Shown: positions 55,691 to 64,000 of the stretch, piece by piece
How positions within the stretch are numbered: position 1 is the stretch's first letter
Layout of the letters: each line of letters starts with the position of its first letter
Assembly: GCA_032622095.1 (NCBI GenBank)
Contig: CP136068.1
Location: forward strand, 16,103,729-16,167,728
DNA from: Siphonodentalium dalli
Lineage: Eukaryota; Mollusca; Scaphopoda; Gadilida; Siphonodentaliidae
Length of the DNA: 64,000 nt
Direction: 5' to 3'
Notes under the pieces: model-generated
What the model was told of the DNA's origin: nothing
The model's input: only the letters and a program-made list of their open reading frames with translations
Database searches by the model: none
Program-made: the position numbers and the translations under genes

Positions 55691-56510
55691 ACTCCAGTAT
55701 CACTAACGTACGCGGCATCGGAAGGGTCAGGTTAACTTCCGCCTGGATCCAAGAGGCGTGACTTACCAACATGACATATTTAAATTAATCCCGTCGTTCA
55801 CCCCTATCACCAACGCGACGTAATTTTGGTAGCATGTGTTGCGTTCTAAAAATAGGTCGATTGCAGTGGATTCGTAGAGATGACGAAATATGAGTACGAC
55901 AGAGAATATTGTTTGATCGAAAACATTTGAAATAATACGTCACAAGACTCGCCTTGATGTTGGCTAATAGATATTTGTCCCTGCTAGGTGTTGGGAATAA
56001 AAACTGACCCGATGAAAATGTCCCCCGTTCCTAGAAAGCCCTAAGTACGTAAGAATCACACAGAAGCGAGTTCCAGATAACGTAAACAAAACCGTATGCG
56101 AAAGCCGAAGGGAATAAAGAGTGTTAACCGGTTAAAGGACAAGCACACACATATACGGAAGTCTCAAATTATAGAGTAGATATAGCATTGTTGATTGACC
56201 CGCTTATCTAAAATCCCAAATAACTGTAATAAAATTGAACTGGTTTATTCCATAGAAGATATTATACTTGATAGGAACTCCACAAAAGTTGTCAACTGAA
56301 AGTAGTGTTATGTAAAAAATATATTTTTATCACAATGTTTACAAGAACAAAGTTATTTGACCTTGTGAAGTGACACTGTGTATTGAATGTATACAAACTG
56401 AGGTTACTCCTAACTTATATGGCATATTCAATGTGTAATTTAACAAGAACGTTATATTATAATACCGTATGATGTCACTCTTTACTATATATAATGCCAT
56501 TTATTTAAGA
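55691..56510. other. no gene seen
   Basis: Slightly more CpG than the surroundings near 55680-56100. No exon, ORF or repeat that I can support. Confidence 0.35.
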
Positions 56511-56657
56511 AATGGATGTTGATTTGCTTGCATTCCATAGAGTATGGATGCAAGTTGGTCTGACATTTTGTGTGGAACGCGAAAGCGTTCCACACTTAAA
56601 AATGTCAGACCAACTTGGATCCATACTCTATGGAACGCCACACAATCAACATCCATT
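56511..56657. repeat. near-perfect hairpin, ~70-bp arms, GAAA loop
   Basis: AATGGATGTTGATTTG ... TGTGGAACGC (56511-56580) pairs with GCGTTCCACA ... CAACATCCATT (56585-56657), with a 3-base indel and few mismatches. 'atgcaagttg' wording recurs at 56740 and 56765, so the element may extend to about 56830. Confidence 0.88.
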
Positions 56658-56829
56658 ACTTATATTTACACTTAATCGAGTCAACTGGCAGATTAAAAAA
56701 GTTTTAAGCGCCCATTTCCAACGTTATTATCGTGGCTCGATGCAAGTTGCATCTACACAAAAATGGATGCAAGTTGGGGTCAGTGCACGACGTCATGTGA
56801 CGTAATTTCGACCAACCAACGTCCTGCGT

Positions 56830-57853
56830 TCATGTTCCACAATACAAATGCATGTGTGAGTGTAAATATTGATTTATAAGGTAAAGTTTATTAAAGTTCG
56901 GAAAAAAATGGGTGTGAAGTTTGTTGTAGTAAGTTATAAGCACAGGACTTTGACGTAAAACCACATTATCCCAGCCGAGTTCGCTAGCCGGTTTATGTCA
57001 AGGGAAACTTGGACTACTACATAGGAAGTTCTATTTTATTTGGTCTGAATAACTTTCTGAGAACTAAACGTTCTGTAAGTGAACAGTTTGCAAATATAAC
57101 TTTAAGTCCCCCATATAATACCCTGCAATTTCTATATTATTCACCGGAATCAGCATAATGGGTTTTTCAAGAAACTGGCTATGCTAATTCCTAAGACTTC
57201 ACAATTTTGAAGCAGGAGTTTGTTGAAATTTGACCAAATTGACTTATTCTCTTTACCTTCCTTCGAGCGACCAGCTTTACAGGCTGTTTTCAACAAATGT
57301 CTGGTGATAACCCCGGCTTTGCTCCTTATTATTGAGTGAATGCACTCTACCAGATCCCATGCATTAATACAGCCGTGATGCCGCCCCCCAACGCATGACT
57401 AATACTCCCCCCCAGATAACCCATCAACAAACAACCAGATTGAGTGTGAAAGTTTTAAAATGGTGATTTTGTTTTCAATCAAGTGACATTTGAAAGATTC
57501 AGGATAATTAACTGCCACAGTGTGCTGCATGTTCTGAAATAATTCATAATTTCAGTATGATCAGATATATAACACAGGAGATACAGGATATTATGAGGTG
57601 ATGGTGCTGTTATTTAATGAGGTATTCACATGCAAGTCATACCAACAGTAGAATTGTAATTAAGATACATACATGATTTGATTACGACCCATGGAATACA
57701 GAAACAAGATGGTCTGATATTTTGTGTTGGTTGCAGAAACTGATGCTGGCATACCCCAATGTTGCAAGTTCACACATATGCATATACGAACCCAAATATT
57801 GCCCAAGGACTCTACAATTATTTACTTGGTAAGATTAGTCATTCAAATAATGA
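56830..57853. other. no gene seen
   Basis: No supported coding or RNA gene. Confidence 0.35.
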
Positions 57854-57857
57854 TTAA

Positions 57858-58115
57858 CCCTTCCATGACTGGAGCTTCCTGAAATTTAGCAAAATGCCTC
57901 TGCCAATGCATTCTCTTATATATGTGAGTCTCCCATAGGGGGGGGCTCTCATATGTTATAGAATATATTGGCCTAACAACATTTACCTTGACCTGGTAAG
58001 CCAGAGCCTTCTCTTATATATTCGAGGCTCCCTGTGGGAGACTGGCATATATAAGATAATGCACTGGCAAAGGGTCTTTAATGCTGAAAATAGCGCAGCT
58101 GCAATCATGAAAGGG
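57858..58115. mobile_element. piggyBac-type MITE, 258 bp, TTAA duplication
   Basis: TTAA at 57854-57857 and 58116-58119. Ends CCCTTCCATGACTGG and GCAATCATGAAAGGG. CCCTT-starting ends with TTAA duplication are the piggyBac signature. Internally it holds two inverted 'ctcttatatatgtgagtctccc' blocks. The best copy of a family also seen at 33233, 36537 and 55175. Confidence 0.85.
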
Positions 58116-58119
58116 TTAA

Positions 58120-58500
58120 GAAACATAAGCAGGGGAGTCAGATGGTCGAAAATTGTGTTACCAACAAGGGGCCATAACTGAGGAAATTGTGATAAACTTG
58201 ATTTACGCACCAATTAGAGACATTGTGACACAATTCGTGAACCGAAAATGATTAAATTATTAAAATTTGTTCATATTTGTAGAAGTTATCAAGCAGGACG
58301 GAAACAAATCCGAGAAAATGGATGAAATAAAGGGCCATAACTCGGGCAAATGAAAGTACATCCATACCAAATTATATTCAGATCCAATAACCCACATCAC
58401 AATAAAAAAATAGCTTTTTCTGATAGATAAGAATGGATGATAAATCTAGAAACAGTCCTTCCAGTATAACATTCTCTTCAATGATCACGGGGGAGAACTG
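58120..58500. repeat. 'agggccataactcgggcaaat' repeat fragment
   Basis: Two diverged units with 'ggccataact.ngg.aaat', near 58171 and 58333, in wording common in molluscan tandem repeats. No coding region. Confidence 0.5.
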
Positions 58501-58601
58501 CGACGTGAGGATCGGTTGCATTCCGATAAAGAGACGGTGGAATTCCGATAAACGAGACGGTGGCTATTCGATCTGAGATGGTTCGTTTTCGGTGACAAAC
58601 A

Positions 58602-58960
58602 AGATTTTCCTCGTTTTCAGGCATTCAAATGTAATTTCGCTGATCCATCAGGCTTCATATCATCATATCGTTATTTAAGTTACTAATATCCATCAAAATC
58701 TAGACGCTATGGTGACTAAACTCAAGAGAATAGCCATTTAAAAGTCATGTGACGGTTCGTTTTCCGATAAGACACGCGACGGTTCGCTTTTTATCGGAAA
58801 ACGAACCGTCGCGTGACTTTTAATTGATGATTCTATTGGTTTTACTCACTGTATCGTCTAGATTTTTATGGATATTACTCATATTAGTAAATAAAATAAC
58901 GATATGATTATATGAAACTTGATTTGTCACAGCAATTCCGTTTGAATGCCCAAACAGGAA
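58602..58960. mobile_element. foldback element, ~165-bp arms
   Basis: The inner arms TCATGTGACGGTTCGTTTTC / GAAAACGAACCGTCGCGTGA are nearly perfect around a ~20-bp loop at 58771-58790. Outward the arms stay alignable to 'caggcattcaaatg' on the left and 'gtttgaatgcccaaacagg' on the right. Further 'cggtt(c)g...tccgataa' blocks near 58510-58560 may be an older flank of the same element. Confidence 0.8.
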
Positions 58961-58975
58961 GAAAATTATTATGTA

Positions 58976-59102
58976 TTTAGCTAGTATAAGTGCGATATGA
59001 TATTCTTGTTCTTGCTAATAATATTTAGTAAACGCTATGCTTATATATACCACCGATTCCACCGTCAATAATATAGACCTACCATTGGCACATATTCAGG
59101 TA
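58976..59102 (+). repeat. second copy of the 127-bp identical repeat
   Basis: Base-for-base the same as 49976-50102. Lies about 240 bp upstream of the LINE ORF1 relic, which might be coincidence. Confidence 0.9.
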
Positions 59103-59338
59103 TTATATTGATACAGCTGGCGGTCTAGAGATATATTGTTAATTGCGGTGAGAAAAAAATCATTTTTGTTGGCAAAGGTAACTACAGACTATTGAGGCCT
59201 TATATATCATATACTTGGTTATAAGGTGAGCAATGTCCATTGACACGTACGCCACCAGAAGTTCACTTTCGGTTGATTCAGTTGGTACAATATATGTAGC
59301 CCATTGTCGATGCACTTAAGTAAATTCAAACAAAGAGT

Positions 59339-60235
59339 ATGCCAGATAAGCGAAATCCAGAAATGAGTTCAACCTCAGATGTAGACGACAGTATGAACAA
59401 GGAGACCAATAAACATTCCAACAGAACAAAGACACAAGCTGGGCCACCCGAGAACAACAACAAAACAAATCGACCTTAAACTTCGCAGATGACAAACAAA
59501 TAGCTCCACAAGCCACCTAACAGAACAGCTCGTTCCATACTATCTTGTAAGATATCAATTTCAAACTTGGACTTTAGACTCCATAGTAAGTAATCTGAAG
59601 ATTTAATATGAGCAAAAGATTACAGATGTTAAGGAGGCGTTCAGAAGTTATGTGTATGACATGCAGAAGAGAATGGATCAGTTAGACAACAAACGCGATG
59701 CAATGAATGATGCAGCCAAACAGTGCGATGACGTAATACAATATCTAGAAGGGAAATGCATAGATTTACAGCAAGAAAACAAAAGACTAGAACAGGACAC
59801 AAGGAAGGACAGCCATCAGAGTATAAGAATAGATGGAGATAGCAGGACCGCGATATCTTGTGAAAGTGAAAATAAAATTATTGCAGCACCGAACAGCAAG
59901 CTGGGAATTAAACTCAATGATGGTGACATATCCATTGCGCACAGGCTTGGTGAATATGTTTCTGGGGCCACTGGGCAGAAACATCCTAGAGGTATAATTG
60001 TTAGATTTATGTCCAGAAAAAAGAAGGGTGCGGTAGTTAGACAAAGGAAACTGTTCAATTGGTCCAATATTGTGGTTAAAGAGGACCTGACTCAAACCAA
60101 CTCCAACATTCTCAAAAAAGCTAAGGAACACCAAGCAGTTGAGGATTCGTGGGCTATAGGAGGAAAACTGTAAATTAAATATCACGCCAAAGCCAAGAGA
60201 AACAAGAAGATAGGATCTCTATCTGATATATAACT
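59339..60235 (+). pseudogene. LINE ORF1 (coiled coil plus RNA-binding C-terminal domain), broken
   Basis: A first frame from ATG 59339 (MPDKRNPEMSSTSD) ends at a TAA near 59479. After frameshifts the main frame, 59600-60173, gives a coiled coil (MQKRMDQLDNKRDAMNDAAK) and then the ORF1 C-terminal domain: DGDISIAHRLG, then GIIVRFMSRKKKGAVVRQRK, then NIVVKEDLTQTN. These are classic L1-like/transposase-22-type RNA-binding ORF1 motifs. After TAA at 60173 the same frame continues IKYHAKAKRNKKIGSL to 60235, so that stop is probably a mutation. No ORF2 follows, so this is a 5' fragment. Confidence 0.82.
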
Positions 60236-60299
60236 GACAGTAATATTTGATACAATAACAAAGTGTAAATAGTTCTTGGAATATGAACATATTATTCTG

Positions 60300-61360
60300 A
60301 TCAGTTTTCCATGAATTTCATTGAGTACTGCCTCAGTTGTCCCAATGAATGAGTAAATCAGTTTAATTTCTTCACTAACAGTCACTGATGTATGATAAAA
60401 AGAGAATTGATTTATACCTCAAGCAAACCAATTAGTATGTTATGTCCCGACTCTAGGAGATGGTATATGAGAAACAAATATTCTGTTCTGCATGATGTTC
60501 ATTGCATAATACCTCTCTATGAGAAACTAGAATTCAGTTTTCCATGATTTTCATTGAATAAAGTCTCAGTTGTCCCAATGAATGAGTAAACCAGAATATA
60601 TTCTTCAATGGAAGTAATTGATTTATACCTCAAGCAAAAGGATATGTCTATTATATTTCCTTCTTCTTGATGTTGTCATATGAAAAACTACAATTAGCTT
60701 TCCATGATTGTCATTGAATAATGCCTTAATTGTGCCCATGAATAAGTAAACCAGGATATATTCTTCAATGAAAGTAACTGACTTAATAGAAATAAAACTG
60801 GGTTTATCATGATTGTCACCGAATAATGCATTTGTTGTCACAGAGAAAGAGTAAACAAGCATATATTCTTCATTGAAAGTCATTGATTCATGAGAAGCAG
60901 GATTTAAGTTGTCCATGATTTTCATGCCCATACAAAAAGAAAAAAGAAAAAATTTAATCCAGATGTTATATTACTAAATTCAGTTTTCCTTGATTTTCAT
61001 TGAATAATGACTCAAGTGTGTCAATGGATGAGAAAACCAGCGAATTTATATTGTATAATGAAAGTCATTGATTTGTGAGACACTAGAATTTAGTTCTTCA
61101 TGATTTTCATTGAATAATGCCCCCAGTGCGCTAAAGAATGAGCAAACCAGAAAATATTTTTTCCATTTAAAGTCACCGATGTATACATTAAGCAAAATAA
61201 TTATATAATGCCTCAAGTGAATGAATAAACCAGCATAATTATATTATTCAATGAGTCATTGATTTATGAGACGCTATAATTTAGTTTTCCATGATTTTCA
61301 TTGAATAATGCCTCAAGGGTGCCAAAGAATGAGCCAACCAGAACATATTTTTTCATTTAA
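60300..61360 (+). repeat. irregular tandem array 'tccatgattttcattgaataatgcctcaag'
   Basis: About eight units, spaced roughly 75-230 bp. Each has 'ccatgattttcattgaataatg', 'caatgaatgagtaaaccag.atatattcttcaatgaaagtca' and 'tttatgagacactagaatt'. The array resumes at 63001 after an insertion. Short minus-strand frames here are repeat translation. Confidence 0.82.
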
Positions 61361-63000
61361 AGGATTTATTCGGTCTAGAAACTACAAAACGCAATCGGAA
61401 AGCCCTCCCTGTTGTGATTAAAATGATCCAAGTCCCATTCCGATCGCATAATAAATAACCCGTAAAATAAATAAATAATACCACCACCGGTATTCGGAGA
61501 TTTCCGTGACTAAACTACGAGTGACGTACTTGTGGGGAGCAAATTAAAAACACAGATTCGGAGCCGGAGTTTATTATGCAGACTACGATGACGTAATCGT
61601 AAGTCAGCCGATACTAAAATGCGGAGTCGTATGTGCGCGTGTGGTGTACAGATTACGTTACGCTTTGGCCGTTTATCTGGAATAGAAGACAATAATTCTG
61701 TGAATACAGTAATTAATAGCGCCTAGAATGGTTGTTGTTTTTGTAGCCATTAATAACATGCCGGCACGTGTCTGTTTTGGTGAATAGATGGCATTATTAG
61801 TGCTTTGATTGTCTCGCGTATTCACTCGGTGATTTGTAATCACTCAGCGACTATTCATCAGTGTCATTCGCGAACTTGTTTGCACTCTAAAATGCCACAA
61901 AGTGAATAGAAAGAACATTATCTCTCTGGTCATACTTATATAAGAAGCGCCCAAATTTATATAAACACTGGGCTGAATAATGTTAACTCTATTTAGGCGC
62001 TTTTGTTTTGTGTTTGTTTGTTGTTTTACTTTCGATATAAATATCCCGAGTATCTGTCATCGCCACATATTCCAAGATGCCTAGTAGATGTAGTGTGTTC
62101 AGTTGTGGGCGGGCTAGCGATCCATTATTTAGTACCTCCAAAAAGACAACACAGTGCGTAATTTAGAACGCTCTTTATTGTCTACCGCTTTTGGGAGACG
62201 GAAGCATGGATCTTGACTGGAAGGATTTTAGCAAGCTGTTCACAGTCGTGCACTTCTCCACACAAAATGTTTCGTGTGAAGAAACAGACAGGAACATCAT
62301 TATGACGAATATAAGCCATCATGATACATGTACTAGTACAATAACCACCACCTTTTTAATCGCACCCCATTTGTATTTAAAATTGTACGCATATAGCGCA
62401 CAACGGGATGACACTAGTGTGTAAACTATCCTCCGAAATTGGTACCATACAACGAAGAATGAAGTACCGGCATATGGCCTAACTTGTATTCTTTCAGAAA
62501 CAGTTAAATTTGTTTCGCACGATATTCCGCTCGCTCATTGCATTTCTGCATAAATTAATCTCATTTCAAACAACTTTTATCGCCTCAAAGTGCATTTTAG
62601 CCATCATTATTCGTTATATAATCCAACATTCTAGCAAATCCAGTTCATAATTCAGCACATTCAAACAGTTTTATTCCGTAATCGCTATTTATCGTAAAGG
62701 CTTAGGTAATTAACCAGCGTAATTTATCAACTCGTTACGCGATTGGCGGAATTATTTCAAGCTCCACCCACCGCTGTCATCGGTAAGCGTTGATGCAGAT
62801 GATCGGTCATGTGACCGCGTTGTGGTCATGTGATCGCACTCACGTGACTGACTTCGGATATTTCCGCGATTTTTTTAATATCATAATAATAAAAATACTA
62901 TCTGCTCGATTTTGAATTTTCTTGGCGAAATGGGTCTGTTAGACATATATTATTAGTATTATGACGATAAAAAAAATATTTTTTTGACAGACTAATTCCT
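61361..63000. mobile_element. 1,640-bp TTAA-flanked DNA element with a THAP-like start
   Basis: TTAA at 61357-61360 and 63001-63004. Inverted ends AGGATTTATTCGGTC and GACAGACTAATTCCT (imperfect). The uninterrupted unit near 61163 ('ccatttaaagtcaccgatgtat') shows the site before insertion with a single TTAA, so the duplication is demonstrated inside the window. AGG...CCT ends with TTAA and a THAP-like start suggest a Kolobok-type element; piggyBac is the alternative. Confidence 0.75.
62077..62424 (+). pseudogene. possible THAP zinc-finger N-terminus of a transposase remnant
   Basis: ATG 62077 opens MPSRCSVFSCG, which fits the THAP start MPxxCxxxxC, followed by a short loop and a TAG about 30 codons in. 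The same frame then stays open to 62424 without a recognisable later THAP motif or catalytic domain. THAP domains bind DNA and occur in P-element and Kolobok transposases and in host proteins. The call rests mainly on the first 11 residues and on lying inside a TTAA element. Confidence 0.4.
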
Positions 63001-63265
63001 TTAAAGTCACTGATGTATACCTCAAGCAACATAATTATACAGTGCCTCAAGTGAATGAATAAACCAGAATAACGATATTCTTCAATGAAAGTCATTGATT
63101 TATGAGACACTAGAATTTAGTTTTCCATGATTTCCATTGAATAATGTCTCAAGTGTACCAAAAATGAGTAAAACAGAATATTTTTTTCAATTACAGCCAC
63201 TGACTTCTACCTCAAACAAAATAATGATAGTGCTTCAAGTAAATGAGTAAACCAGCATAATCACC
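63001..63265 (+). repeat. continuation of the 60300 tandem array
   Basis: Resumes mid-unit with 'ttaaagtcactgatgtatacctcaagcaa' and includes 'ttttccatgatttccattgaataatgtctcaag'. One unit and a half. Confidence 0.8.
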
Positions 63266-64000
63266 CCCGTGTACGTGGTACGGCCAAAGCCGAGGATACG
63301 GCCAAAGCCGAGGAAATGGGAAAGTCAGTTTCACGTATATGATATGGGGATATGTATGTTTCTCATTGTAAAACAGACATCGAGCATCGTATGTGTATGA
63401 CCACACAAAGCAGAAGTATTTATCCACCAGTTGTCAATCAATTTTCCCAGATCAGACCATTAATTCTTTTTTGGCGAATTTTTTCAATGGTGTTTTTGCT
63501 TTTGCTCACTCAAATTTTCGAGAACATCCATTCACTAGTATAGTTCCTGGACTTCCACGCTTCCAAAACAAATGCCGGTATATAGTTGAATCTGTCAATG
63601 AAGCATAGTATTTGACAGCATTTTAAAAATCCGTATTGTTCTCAATATCCGCGCGATATGAAGGGACCACTGCCGGTCCAGAAAGATCCGAAAGGCACAG
63701 ATGAAGATCCGACCAAACGCCGAGTTTCTGTGCAGTAAATATACGTATTACTTAAGGAGATCTGGTGAGTTTTCGAGTGTTTACGTGTATCTGAGACTGA
63801 TCAATTGGACTGCGAATGACATCGAAAATATGAATCCATAAGATATTCGAAATATCGTGTGCATATATATTATGAATATGTTTCAATTGAAATTAATTGA
63901 ACATCCATCTCAGCATTCAGATTTGCGATCTCAAGAACGTGAACGAATGATAACGCGATGCCTTGATAACACGCACGTGAATGCTGCCGTTCGCATGCAT
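63266..64000. other. right end of window, no gene seen
   Basis: Starts with an 18-bp unit 'tacggccaaagccgagga' repeated twice at about 63279-63314. The overlapping short frames near 63350-63610 have no domain or splice support. Confidence 0.4.

Overview
This window is eukaryotic, intron-bearing, AT-rich and transposon-dense. There are no operons, Shine-Dalgarno sites or dense ORFs. The mix of Penelope-like elements, LINE pieces, piggyBac/TTAA and hAT MITEs, a Polinton polymerase relic, immunoglobulin exons, and tandem repeats with the wording 'aagtttcgagaaaatcggttcataaatg' ending in an AGCTCAA...TTGAGCT hairpin suggests a marine lophotrochozoan. A mollusc is my best guess; this is inference, not proof.

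Region by region. 169-6074: two tandem Penelope-like retroelements (PLEs) on the minus strand. Copy A is full length (ORF1, then reverse transcriptase, then GIY-YIG endonuclease). Copy B is 5'-truncated and lies upstream of A in the sense direction, so its 3' end is the upstream pseudo-LTR of A. The two pseudo-LTRs match over 177 bp and each carries a hammerhead-ribozyme motif. ORF1 and the RT overlap in the -1 frame at an in-phase T TTT TTA heptamer. Copy B is split by a 1,040-bp insertion containing a perfect 46-bp-arm palindrome. 6.9-7.3 kb: array of a GGTTTTGATCAAAACC palindrome. 7.97-9.5 kb: 3' half of a LINE. 11-15 kb: MITEs, including a piggyBac-like element whose TTAA was reused by a second MITE. 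16.4-18.5 kb: palindrome-rich repeats. 18.9-19.3 kb: LINE RT relic. 19.64-25.51 kb: a 5.86-kb element with inverted arms of about 0.85 kb around a ~190-bp satellite. 26.8-30.1 kb: decayed LINE on the minus strand, split by a hAT MITE with an 8-bp target duplication. 30.9-31.7 kb: a repeat-peptide ORF and a Polinton-type PolB relic. 32.69-37.18 kb: three phase-1 immunoglobulin exons, the only host gene I can support. 38.8-58.9 kb: tandem repeats, hairpins and MITEs. 59.3-60.2 kb: LINE ORF1 relic. 60.3-63.3 kb: tandem array interrupted by a 1.64-kb TTAA element with a THAP-like start.

How it works together. The PLE pair looks like a nearly intact expression unit: pseudo-LTR with ribozyme, ORF1, frameshift, RT, endonuclease, pseudo-LTR with ribozyme. 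Each copy nevertheless carries disabling lesions. The Ig gene is the host component and its introns hold MITEs. The rest is layered transposon history, where nested insertions and their target duplications give relative ages.
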